Assembly: GCA_964017145.1 (NCBI GenBank)
Contig: OZ024841.1
Location: 4,030,001 to 4,094,000 of the forward strand
DNA length: 64,000 nt
Origin: Agrocybe praecox
Taxonomy: Eukaryota > Basidiomycota > Agaricomycetes > Agaricales > Agrocybaceae
Direction of reading: 5' to 3'
The notes beneath the pieces were generated by a model. That model did no database searches. It saw only the letters and a program-made list of their open reading frames with translations, and was not told where the DNA came from. This document shows, piece after piece, positions 1 through 10,599 of the stretch (positions are counted from its first letter, which is position 1; every line of letters begins with the position of its first letter). The position numbers and the translations under genes were made by a program.

Positions 1-1540
1 CCAACATTATCAGGTTGACTGCGATCGGGAGGAGCGGCAGTAATGGTGGGAGCGGCAGTGACAGCGAGAACACTTCCGTATGGAGGATAGGGTGCAGGAA
101 TAGTTTCGCCTTCATTACGGGTACTTGTTACCTTTTTGAACCTAAAAACTTGGTCGAGGGGAAGAAATTGTTGTCTTTCGTAGACATGTTCAAAGAATGA
201 CTGAATTTCAGCAGCGGTGACATTCCTGGGGTCTCGAAATTGGAAATCTTTTGGTAGGTATTCGCTTCCAATGAATGCTGAGATATTGTTTAAAACTTTG
301 GTGTAAGGAACAGAATTTTTTCTTCCTGTGGCAATGTCTGAAATTGCAACTAATTAATATTATATTTAGGGATGAAGAAACCCAGGGAACTCACGGTACT
401 GGTGCGTCAAATACTTCCTGAATAATTTTTCCACCTGTTTCTTTGGTTTCAAAAACGACCTAAATGTGTCTTTTAGTCGAGGAAATCCTGTGGCACGGTC
501 GACATCGATATATTTTTCGAAGCCTTCACCAGCTGAATTGTCATCAGGTAAGATAGATTTTCGACCTTCTTTTCTTGCGAGTGTTTGATCAAGATATACA
601 AGCATCTGTCTTTTCCAGCTTGCGACGGTGTTCATGTTCCGTTCTTCAAAGCTGGATCCAGTTTCCTCGAGGATTGCAGATACCCCATCGTGCCTTCAAA
701 TCCGGCGTGAGCATATTTCTGTGAGTAGAACATGATACTCTTACATTTCTATTCCCCAAACCCCGTCTTCATCTTGCCACGCAACAAAATTAAAAGAGAG
801 TATACCCATTTCAAGGTAATTACGCGTGTTAGCATCTGATACACGCGCAAACCTGTATTTTGCAGCCAGCCTAGACAAAAATACATAGAGATTTACGGTG
901 AGTCCATGTGATTTAGTGGCTGATGTCGGCAGCGGCGGCAAAATAAGCGCTCACTTTCGCTTCAGGTGCTCTGGATTTCCTTCAGTAATCCTTCTTCGGA
1001 CTTCTGCATCGAGAGCAGTGAGTTCGTCTTCATCCATCGCTTTGATTACATTTCCTATTGCCGTTGAGCGATGGTTAATCCATCCACGCGTGGATGTAGT
1101 TGCACTTTCGACTCCCATCAGCCGAGCAATTTCAATCATGACTTCGTCGTTCATAGTATCCCACACAACATCTGGCCTTTTGACAACGAACGAAGGTTGA
1201 TATTGTCTTGTAGATTTTGTAGGTCTCCAGTAGTTACGAACGTAGGCAAGTATGTCCTATTCATTGGTGGGTAAAATTGTCACTCCATATTTCATATCAG
1301 AGTACTCACATTTACACGCTTTGATTCTTCAATATCGTTCATCGTTATTCCACATTCGATCACCCAGTAATTAAACAGCTCGGGGCATAGCTCTGCCACT
1401 ACTACGTGACGCCTAGATAGAGGGGTTGTTGCAGCACGATATCCTTCTTCATATTTGTCTATAATCGCTTTTTCATGTTTGTCATAGGGTGAATTGTGTG
1501 CGTTTTTGGACGGCCGAAGGTATTGCTCTGGATTAAACAT
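1..1540 (-). CDS. KDZ-associated accessory protein, 3' end off window
   Basis: Five exons on the minus strand join in frame: 1540-1310, 1256-955, 870-745, 693-382 and 321 to beyond the left edge. All junctions are GT-AG and phases match. The start is the ATG at 1540, chosen because the in-frame codons above it are non-ATG. The product is soluble and charged. Recognisable stretches are GWINHRSTAIGNVIKAMDED, IDVDRATGFPRLKD and, near the visible end, FRDPRNVTAAEIQSFFEHV followed by a Pro/Ala-rich tail. I recall this pattern from families of uncharacterised Agaricomycete proteins present in many copies, which suggests a transposon passenger rather than a host gene. It is divergent from the KDZ transposase, with 183 bp between the two ATGs. 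The biochemical role is unknown. A host gene of unknown function is the alternative. Confidence 0.7.
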
Positions 1541-1723
1541 CAAGGAGAGATGCAAGTAATCGCACTCAAGAAAATGAACGGCTACTAAGGATAAATGGTA
1601 TATCCATTACCCGTCGGAATAGGGATTTGCCGAGAATTAATCTTCGCAAGTTCCCCCAGCCTTTCTCTTTCGCTCTTTCGAACCCTATCCTCCAGTTGTT
1701 TCACTCTAACACACACATTTAAA
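1541..1723. promoter_or_regulatory. Bidirectional promoter of the KDZ element
   Basis: This 183-bp gap separates the ATG of the minus-strand accessory gene (1540) from the ATG of the plus-strand KDZ transposase (1724). It must hold both promoters. On the plus side it contains a pyrimidine-rich stretch (about 1650-1715), typical of sequence just upstream of basidiomycete start codons. No convincing TATA box was found. Confidence 0.5.
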
Positions 1724-4700
1724 ATGGGCAGATTGAAGAAACCGAAGACTATGAAAATGGGCAATGAAGAATCTCAATCCTTTGTCGGGTTTCGATACGC
1801 AACTGAGACCAAAAATAATGGAGAAAGCATAACCAAGAAGATCAAGCAGAATCTCTTTGGGCGCTCCAGCTCCGTGAAGAAACGCAAATTATTTCCAAAT
1901 CCAACACAGGATAATATCGATCCTGACTCAGATAGTTGCATAGCGCATGATGATAATGATAGTAATTGGCAAGATATTGATGAACCAGAGCCGGCGCCAC
2001 GACCAAGAAAGGTAATTAATTTATCATTTTCATACATGATGCGTGGGCGCTAAAAAGAAAACTTAGACCCAGCACTACTACATGAAGGAATTCATGTCCC
2101 GTGCGGACAAACTCTTGTTTGGGCTGTTGAGCAGAGAAACGATCTCCAAGGATCAGTTTACTTGCTCTAACTGTTCGGGTGACAAAAAGGCTGTTTGGAG
2201 ATGTGTTGACTGTTCACTGGGTACTGTTATGTGCAGGAAATGTATGCGGCATGGCCATCGTGAAAATCCTTTGCACAAAATCCAACGATGGTGCGGCCGA
2301 CACTTCCGACCTGCCGAACTTTGGGAAGTAGGCGCCTACATTCTTGTGAAACACCACAATGATAAGCAATTTTGCGATCATCTTAAATTTCAATCCATAT
2401 ACCTTGAAGAAACACAGAAGACCAAGGATTCCATTGAACAGCAGCAATTACGAACATTATACTCTGAATTTATATCTGAAGCGGGAGAAGATAATAGTAC
2501 CCCAGCGTCAGCGACCCAAGCGACAACATTAGGAGCGGCAGCAGCAGTCGACGACAACGAGTATGAGAGATATTTGGAAAACCTACAAGGAAGTGAACAT
2601 CAGCCCTATGATAACGGGGATGGATCTCGAGCAGGATCACATGGATTCGTTGAAGCTGAGGATGCACCCGAAGAACCAGGAGAGAATATGGGTTCCTCTC
2701 TTCCTCAATATCTAAATTTCAACCTTGGGACGCAAACACAACACGAAGATGGCCAGCGCGAGAACATGCCTCGACGGGATATGTTCTATAATGCGTATGT
2801 TCGTGTAGTTCACACCAATGGCATTCACAATATAGCCCTGGTCAATTGCCTCTGCAACGGAGAAGAAGAATTACCAGCTGACCTTCTTGCTAGCCGCCTT
2901 GTCCCAGCCAGTTTTGAAAATATTAAGACTATTTTCACATCTCAAATGCTCGACCATTTCAGACTGTGCAATCTCGAACTCAAGGCGTCGGCGTACCAAT
3001 ATAACAGCTTGCTAAAGCGCATGACCGCACCAATGGCACCATCAGAAGTAGTAAATCTGTATAATGCGCTCCGCCGCATGTCCCGACTTTGGCGGTGGCT
3101 GAAAAAATTGAAGTGGGCAAATTATGGGAGTCCCGGAAAAAATGTCGAAAGTGTAGGGGTCTGGGAATTAGTGAACTATTGTGTGGCATGTCCTCAGGAG
3201 GGACCGAATGGGAACTTACCAGAAAATTGGCGCGAAGATCTCAATCGATTTGTCTTTCGTCGTGTTTTCGTAGCCGACGGGAATTTCAAGGCAGACCACG
3301 TCAAATCTGGAAAGCCGTCAACAGATATTTGGCTTTCGGAAGGCAGTGGTATGGATCCAATACGTTCTGAATATTGGGAGTTTCTACGTACTGCAATGGA
3401 AAAATTGACGGTATGTAAAATATGCACGGCTCGGCAATGTCGGCGACAACGGCTAACTTGATATGACAGAAAGCGGCATGCGAGAATACATTTCGCGCAA
3501 TTATGAACGCGCTCCTTGCGTCAAAGGCTTGTGATGTGACTGGGAAAGTAGGAATTGCATGTGCACGCCATGGATGCTATGCTCCAGGTGCACTAGTGGA
3601 CCTATATCATGGCGAACAACAAAAGAACGTCGATTTTGCATTTTTACAAGCAATCAAATCGACAAATGTTCATCCCGACCAAGGCGTGCTCTTAATCTAC
3701 GATATAGCGTGTCAATATTTCATTCACCTGAAGGAAAGGATTGGAAACAAACTTCCTAACGGAATGGAAATTGACCGTGCCATTGGGTTATTCCACGTGC
3801 ATGCCCATAAGGATGACTGCTTCTTCCGCTATGCAACGTCATTCATTCCCGGCGCAGGTGTGGTTGCAGGTGAGATCCTAGAGCCGTTGTGGTCAGAACT
3901 AAACACAATATCCCCTGCTGTGCGCACCGCAACACTTGCGCACCGTTCCGAGACTCTTAGTGATCATGCATCAGACTCAAATCACAAGAAATGCCTCGGA
4001 ATGACAAAATATCTCCTGAAAAGATTTGATGAGGCCCAACAGCGACATTCAGAATGTCAATCTGCATTCGAGGCTCTATCAGAAAGAATCCCACAGGAAA
4101 ACTTACAGCAATGGCAAAGGGACATTTTAGATGCTGAAGAAAATCGCAAAAATGATGTTTCAGTAATGGATATATATATCCCCCGAGTCGCATCGGCGCA
4201 TGCGGGGGAGGCGGGCGAGGCACCAGTAGCAACACCTACACAACCAAGGACCATATTAGAAACATATTTTGATTTTGCTATTGTTATTGAACAAATGCAG
4301 TAAGTAATCAGCTAACTCTCAACTATGATTGTACTGACGGCCTACTAGATACGAGATCAAACTTCGTAAATCACTATATCAAAAACAACCCCGAGAAGAA
4401 TTCCGTCAGAAAATAGATATTCAGACAGAAAAGTTAACAAATATGATTCGACAACTTACGCAACTCCAAGCGGCAGCCGGTGTACTTGAAATTCCATCCA
4501 ACGGGCATTCCCAACAGACAAATATAGAAGTCAGCAACTGGGAGGATGTGGCGGATGAGAGTGGTGAAGACGACAACGACCCAACCGATGGCCCCGCCCC
4601 GTCCATCGTCACCGCACCTTCCGACGAAACTAGTGATGGTCTCAGCTGGAAACTTGTGCTACCTTCAAATGGGAACACGAATCCATCTCTCGGCAAAATA

Positions 4701-5453
4701 GAACTAGAAATCAGACTGGGACAAGCCGCGCTTCAATTAAATCACCTACGAGATAAGATCGCCGAGAAATCATTTGAATTTTCTCACATTATTCGACCGG
4801 GGAAGAAACAGATGAAATTACGATCTCGTGAACGTGTACACGAGATCAACCATCAAATCGCCCTCCATTCGGCAATCTACAGCCAATGCAGAAAGAAGTT
4901 AATAATTCTTGGAGCTAATGCAGAGGTTTTGACTCGCCAGTTTAGAGATTTGAAGAAGGAGGATGTCAAAGCAAGTACTGCTATCCTGAAGCCGAATATG
5001 CCTGGCTCAACAAAGTTGAAGCTGTCGTGGATATGGCATTCAGTTAGGACACGTCTTGCTGGAACGCTATCGGATGGAGCGGGCGAAGCGGTGGAAAATG
5101 AAAATGCCGATCCTGCAACACGGCTAGAATGTGAGTAATGCTTGGATTTTTAGAACAGCTACTTACCTAAATATCTAGTTGACCGTGTTCATTGGCTTCA
5201 GGCACGAGCGCAAGCAGATAGGTGGAGAGAAGAGCATCTCATTGTCAGCTATGAGATGCAATGGACAGTGCGAAGTTTCATGAAGAAAAGCCAAATATGG
5301 AGTTCAAGCGGTGGTGGCGGTGGTGGCGGCGCCCCACTAAATGCTGGTGCAGCTGCCTATGCCGATCGGCAAGCTACCACGTGGAAGGCAATGGCCGTGC
5401 TTTCTGACCGAGCATTTAAAACGGCGACTAAATTGTACAGGTCCCTGCTTTGA
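1724..5453 (+). CDS. KDZ-family transposase with CxC2-like zinc cluster
   Basis: Five exons (1724-2011, 2067-3410, 3470-4299, 4349-5130, 5179-5453) join in phase to about 1172 residues. The N-terminus is basic and acidic low-complexity sequence. It is followed by the CxC2-like cysteine cluster that accompanies KDZ transposases: CSNC, then WRCVDC, CRKCMRHGH and NPLHKIQRW. The catalytic domain shows all three expected acidic residues: VADGNFKADH, LLIYDIACQY and EILEPLWSELN. ACARHGCYAPGALVDL is another KDZ signature. The C-terminal part is coiled-coil-like, with a short glycine run encoded near 5313. KDZ enzymes cut and paste DNA transposons in the nucleus. The frame is open throughout, so the enzyme looks intact. 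The ends of this element were not found; the left end lies outside the window. Confidence 0.93.
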
Positions 5454-6047
5454 TTATGTCATATGTACTTACATTCCGAGAATTTGACATTTTTGCCATT
5501 GTTTCATCACCACTTGATTACAACGTCGTCGGCTGGGCATGGAAGACCTCGTATTTCACTCATTCAACCCGTTCGATCTCCGATTCGGCATCAGAGACGC
5601 CCAACAATGTGAGGCGCAAGCGCTCATCAATTATGGAGGCAGTCGTTGCGCTAGTGCTATCCTAGAGATTGCTAACGCCCCCATGACGCATCAAATATGG
5701 ATGCAAAGTGCTTTACACGACGAAGTAGTGAGTCACCCTATTTTCTTTCATTAAATACTTTTACCTTATAACCGTATTGGGTTTCAGTTTATTTTTATGG
5801 GCTACATCGGCATTCTGTCAGCTGCTAGACAGGTGGTTGATGTACCATTCGTTCTACGCTCCCTCTCAACTAATCTCATGTACGCAACCACCGACACCCT
5901 TCCCGGGACATTCGATAGCGCATTCATTGAGGCTATGGAAGCTGGTGCTACCCAATCCCATGGACAGCTTGTCAAGTCGCACCATTTACAGTGGTGGAAA
6001 GGCAAGAAACCTCCGACGCTCGACCAACGGCTCAACGGCCAGAACGT

Positions 6048-6233
6048 TGGAGCAGTCCAATCTGCCAGCCGCGGTGGACTGTGGTGAGAATGGTTGTCTA
6101 TTCCCGGTGACAGCGTGCACAGCTGATAGTCACCGGCGATATCCGTAAGTACATAGTCTAATCTATGTACGAGCCATGAATCTAATCTACTTATTGTTTA
6201 ATCCAGAGACCGTGGGCAGATTGCACTGCCACA
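6048..6233 (-). repeat. 3' LTR of the Ty3/gypsy element
   Basis: This 186-bp direct repeat is identical by eye to 12259-12444. Read on the element strand it begins TGTGGCAGTG and ends CTGCTCCA. On the opposite strand it carries an intron-like pair of signals: a GTAAGT donor at 6145 and a TCCAG acceptor ending at 6206, with TCTAAT motifs between. Confidence 0.95.
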
Positions 6234-6237
6234 TGTG

Positions 6238-6247
6238 CCCCCCTTTC
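6238..6247 (-). other. Polypurine tract
   Basis: On the element strand GAAAGGGGGG lies four bases before the 3' LTR. This is the expected place for the plus-strand primer of reverse transcription. Confidence 0.75.
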
Positions 6248-6276
6248 ATCAAGCAACGCCCTCGTTGCGTACCCTT

Positions 6277-9200
6277 CTAACTATCCCCCACAAGTCGCTC
6301 GTCACTATCGTCTTCAACATCCTCTAGGGCATCGTGCCACGCTTCGTTGACTCCGTCATCGTCTGGATCTCCTCTCAGTTCGCTCGCTTCCTCGTCTCTG
6401 GAAGCACTTCTCTCAATGTTCCCTCTAGCCGGTACTTGATCGTCACCTTCCTCTCGTTGGCGCCACTCCTCTTCGATCGTTTGTTGCGTGGCTTCAAGTT
6501 CCGTGCCAACCCTTGGAATAAACAGCCGCAGGCGTCGAGAGCTGAAGTTCCCGCCGATTGGTAAACCCTCTAACGATTGGAGTTTGTACGAATTCTGGTT
6601 GCGGCTGATGACACGGCGTGGGGCCGAAAACTTTGGTACGAGTTTTCTATCATTCTTGAAGGTGTAATCAAGATCGCTCCTGTAAACCTGCACCAGATCT
6701 CCTGCTTTGAAAATGACTTCCCGAGGTGGGCTTGCGAGGACCTTTTTGTCAAATGCCACTTTACGACGATGGCTGTGATCCACTATCTGTGAGTACCCAT
6801 CAAATCGCTGCTGGTTCACATAGGCTAGCTGAACCTCTACCTCTTCTGGTGTAGGTTCGGATGAAATGTTGGTGATTGGTGTAGGTTTTGTGTTGATAAC
6901 GAGGCCCAGGATCAATTCATTGGGTGAGTATTTCAAGTTTGGTAGGATTCGATTATTGATATATCTTATTGCAGCTTCTAGATGGTCTGGCCAATTTTCG
7001 GGAACATCCATTGCATCGTATTCGTCCTCGCCAAGGTCCGGAGCACACATACGCTTCAACCGATCTAGGAGTATCTTGTTCATACCTTCGAGCAGACCGT
7101 TGACCCATGGTGAGTAAGCAGGACATATTTGGAGCTTTGTTCCCCTTTTCTCACATTCTTCTCGAAGTTCTTTGTTATCAAATTCGGGACCGCCGTCAAC
7201 CATGAGTGTTTCTGAAGGTGTGAACATGTCGCATATATCACCGTAACTCTTCTTTGATGACTTGCCTGTGGCTGCAGACTTAAGCTTGGTTGCCCACAGA
7301 CGTTGTGAATACACATCCATCCATAGCGAAAGTTTGCCGAAGCCACCTTTTCCTTTGGGCATTGATAAAGTGTCGGCAACCATGAGTTCGAATGGGTGTC
7401 GTCTGGTAATTGGTTCTAGGAGAGAATGAAGGTGCGTTGAGCCGAAACTCTTGCATTTCCCACAATTCATAATTGCTTCTGTGATAGACTTGTCAAGGCG
7501 TGGGCTGGTAATTGTGTCTAGAAGTTTCGTTTTGATGTTATCGCGATGGAAGTGGCCATTGTTGCGATGGATTTCGTAGGCCAGGGCTCTCGTCTCTTCT
7601 TGCGTCACACATTCTATCCTTGGTCTTGCCCTTACTGATTCATCTCCCACCTTCCACAGTCGTCCTCCCTCTATCATATACCCCTCTGCCTTGTGCTTTG
7701 CTCTCTTCCTTATCCGCAAGCTCTGTCCGTGGTCCAACTCCAATAGAGAATCAATGATCTCCAAAAATACTTTCTCGTTGGCGAAGCGAGTTCGCAATGC
7801 GGAGTAGATTGACTCAGCGTGTGTTGTATCAATCTGGAAGACGTCGTTAGCTAACCGCATACGTGCTTCCCAGTCTTCGCTGACAGTCCACTCGTGTCCG
7901 TCACCGTCTTCATGAGGTAGGTTGACAAATTTCCGGCTGAGACCGTCCGCAACTAAATTGAGTTTGCCAGGTCGATGCCTCACGTCCACAATGTTGAACG
8001 CCAGTACTGCGTCACGCCATCGTGCGTGTGTTGAATTTAACGTTGAGCTGAGGAGGTGGTCTCGAAGAGCTTGACAGTCTGTTTCGAGCTCGATAGGGTA
8101 ACCCCATATAATGTCACCGAATTTATCGAGTGTGTGTTTTAGCGCAGCAAATTCTAAAATAAATGGTTTGTACTTCTCTTCCGTTACAGATGTCCGCTTT
8201 GAGATAAAGGCAATAGGGTGCATTGTTGACTTTTCGGAACCGTTGGGCAGGATCGATGTGAATTTTTGTGTCAGCATACCTGCGAATCCGAATTTGCAAC
8301 CATCAGTAGTCACGACGAAGGGGGTGCCATCGAACTTTGGTCCTTTGAGAACGGGTTCGCTGGTAAGTGCTACTTTCAAACGAAGGAATGCCTTATCATG
8401 CTCCGCATTCCAGAGGCCGACCAATGAATGACCTTTCATGGCACGATTATATGCAGCTTTACCCTTCGACTTTGGGAGTTCGATGTTTCGGACGAGATCT
8501 GTCAGGGGTTGTGCCATCGTAGCATAACCTTTTACGAGAGACCTGAAGTATCCTGCTAGGCCGATGAAAGAACCCAAGTTCTGTAAGTCTGTTGGTGTTT
8601 TCCAGTCGACAATTGCGGTTAATTTTGTTAAGTCAGGTTTTATTCCATCAGGTCCAATACGAGCACCAGCGAATGTAGCTTCAGTCATGAAAAATCTTGA
8701 TTTAGATGCTGAAAGTGATAGTCCTGTTTCTCGTGTTCGTTGGAGCAAGCGACGTGTGTTGGAGAGGAATTCATCGAATTTATCGCCTGCCATGCCACCA
8801 TCATCTACGAATAGTTCGATCAGGGTGCCAACAAGGTCGCCTAGAGCCCTCGCTGTCATCTCCGAAAAGGTTGATGGGGCACCTGTTAAACCAAACGGCA
8901 TCCGTTTATATGAGAAGTATCCCCGTCCTTCGACGTAGAAGCATATGTATGGTCTGTCTTCGGGCCTGATTTCGCATGCGTAAAATCCATTTGCAAAATC
9001 GAAAACTGTGACCCAACGATGACCACTCAAGGCTTGCTGTTTTGGGCGGATATCTCCCTGTGGCATCGGAGGGACCTGTGTGACTTTATTCAATTCTGCA
9101 AAATCTTGGCATACACGCCATTTTGTTTGCGCCTCCGGGGCGAGCTGATCTGCAGCGGTTTCTTCTCTAGGTGGCAGCTCTTCAAATGCTGCAGGTAAAC

Positions 9201-10599
9201 CAGCGGTGATGCATTGGTCATTTACGCGATGCTTCAGAGAGTCGATGGTAAGGCCTTCTCCGTCGTGCGCTTTTTTTGCTAATGTAGTTGCACCACAGCA
9301 TTTTACGTCCTGGTGTGCGATTGGAGTGATGATGTCTGCAGCGAGCATTTTATCGATGACACCATTGAAGAATTCTCGCTGCGGTGGGCTTTGTGGGCAT
9401 TGGTTGACTTTGGTTCGAAATACTGTGTCTCTTGGTATGTCTAGACGGTGTGCTGCACCTTCTACTGGTGTAACTTCGCTCATGGACAGTGCAAAACAAT
9501 CTGCATATTCGGCTATGAGATTCTGCACTACCTGTTTCTGTTCCTGTGAGAGGTCGTCCCCGATCGTTACCTCTCCAAGGATTGTTGCCACACGGGCTGC
9601 GTTATGTGGATCTGTTTTACGAGTTAGCAATGTGGGTTCGAATGACTTTGATACGTCTGGCTGTGCAAAGCCAGGATGATCTGGGCTGTTTCCTGCCACT
9701 TTATCTAGGATCCAGGTATCCCGCCATTGAGTGTCTTTGTCTGACATGGAGTCTGACGAACCTGTGGTGGTAACACTGGGTGGAATTTGGTCAGTTATGT
9801 GCTCATCTGCGGTCTCGTAAATAACGGGTAAGACTTCCCTCGAGGGGGATCGCAAATCCCCCAAGAAGTTTGTGCGCTGTTTAATGTCGATTGCGAGATT
9901 TGCGAGGAGATGACTCGCCAATCCAGATGTCTTCGAAAACTGATTTTGCAGATTGACGGGTATGTGTCCGTCATGCGGAATTGAGACTGTGTCATTTCCG
10001 TAATCGTGTACCGCTTTCATGGTTTCGAGGAGTGGCTTTCCAACAAGAACTGCCCAAGCCTTGTTGCTTCCAAAGACTTCGAATCCGCCTTCGAATGTCA
10101 TGTTTTTCACTGTGACTTTTCCATGCCATATTCCTCGAGATGGGACGAGACGACCATCTGCCATTCGCAGCATCATTTTGGATGGTTCTAATGCTGAAAG
10201 CCGGCCTTTTGATAGGTCGAACATTGTCTCGTCGATTGCATTGACCATGGCGCCATCGTCGAAAACAGCACGGAACCTGACATTCTCTCCCCTCGGCCCT
10301 GTTAATGCCATATCATGGACAAACGGTACGCTCTCCCTCTTCATCCCATTCTCCTCTCTTAGGCTGCCAACGGTGTATAGGTCTGAAACAAAATTTTGTT
10401 TATTATCTGACACAAAATACATGGTATGCGTATCCGGGACAACCTCATCAACTACAGGTGCATTTCCCTTCCCCTTTTCGGGGTGACACAGTCTGTTGGC
10501 AGGCCTGTCGTTGTTCCCAAGCAGCGGCACAGCCTGCTTGGGAATCTTCGCACATCTCTGCTTTAGTTCCTGGGTCGTCGACGAAACTTGATACTTCAC
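6277..10599 (-). CDS. pol: Pol polyprotein of the Ty3/gypsy element
   Basis: A 1440-codon frame lies at -1 relative to gag. It has no ATG at its head, which suggests expression as Gag-Pol. Domains in order are: aspartic protease (AVFDDGAMVNAI, a DDG form of the usual D[TS]G); reverse transcriptase with FSYKRMPFGLTGAPSTF and the catalytic FVDDGG; RNase H with VVTTDGCKFGFAGML and RHRPGKLNLVADGLSR; integrase with an HHCC zinc finger (HRNNGHFHRDN, CGKC) and the catalytic D, D, E (VADTL, MVDGGPEFDN, NGLLEGMN). The C-terminal tail has the PRRVISR motif common in fungal gypsy elements, then acidic sequence. I see no chromodomain. The frame is open from end to end, so the protein looks functional. 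Confidence 0.95.
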   Translation of the reverse strand: MKYQVSSTTQELKQRCAKIPKQAVPLLGNNDRPANRLCHPEKGKGNAPVVDEVVPDTHTMYFVSDNKQNFVSDLYTVGSLREENGMKRESVPFVHDMALTGPRGENVRFRAVFDDGAMVNAIDETMFDLSKGRLSALEPSKMMLRMADGRLVPSRGIWHGKVTVKNMTFEGGFEVFGSNKAWAVLVGKPLLETMKAVHDYGNDTVSIPHDGHIPVNLQNQFSKTSGLASHLLANLAIDIKQRTNFLGDLRSPSREVLPVIYETADEHITDQIPPSVTTTGSSDSMSDKDTQWRDTWILDKVAGNSPDHPGFAQPDVSKSFEPTLLTRKTDPHNAARVATILGEVTIGDDLSQEQKQVVQNLIAEYADCFALSMSEVTPVEGAAHRLDIPRDTVFRTKVNQCPQSPPQREFFNGVIDKMLAADIITPIAHQDVKCCGATTLAKKAHDGEGLTIDSLKHRVNDQCITAGLPAAFEELPPREETAADQLAPEAQTKWRVCQDFAELNKVTQVPPMPQGDIRPKQQALSGHRWVTVFDFANGFYACEIRPEDRPYICFYVEGRGYFSYKRMPFGLTGAPSTFSEMTARALGDLVGTLIELFVDDGGMAGDKFDEFLSNTRRLLQRTRETGLSLSASKSRFFMTEATFAGARIGPDGIKPDLTKLTAIVDWKTPTDLQNLGSFIGLAGYFRSLVKGYATMAQPLTDLVRNIELPKSKGKAAYNRAMKGHSLVGLWNAEHDKAFLRLKVALTSEPVLKGPKFDGTPFVVTTDGCKFGFAGMLTQKFTSILPNGSEKSTMHPIAFISKRTSVTEEKYKPFILEFAALKHTLDKFGDIIWGYPIELETDCQALRDHLLSSTLNSTHARWRDAVLAFNIVDVRHRPGKLNLVADGLSRKFVNLPHEDGDGHEWTVSEDWEARMRLANDVFQIDTTHAESIYSALRTRFANEKVFLEIIDSLLELDHGQSLRIRKRAKHKAEGYMIEGGRLWKVGDESVRARPRIECVTQEETRALAYEIHRNNGHFHRDNIKTKLLDTITSPRLDKSITEAIMNCGKCKSFGSTHLHSLLEPITRRHPFELMVADTLSMPKGKGGFGKLSLWMDVYSQRLWATKLKSAATGKSSKKSYGDICDMFTPSETLMVDGGPEFDNKELREECEKRGTKLQICPAYSPWVNGLLEGMNKILLDRLKRMCAPDLGEDEYDAMDVPENWPDHLEAAIRYINNRILPNLKYSPNELILGLVINTKPTPITNISSEPTPEEVEVQLAYVNQQRFDGYSQIVDHSHRRKVAFDKKVLASPPREVIFKAGDLVQVYRSDLDYTFKNDRKLVPKFSAPRRVISRNQNSYKLQSLEGLPIGGNFSSRRLRLFIPRVGTELEATQQTIEEEWRQREEGDDQVPARGNIERSASRDEEASELRGDPDDDGVNEAWHDALEDVEDDSDERLVGDS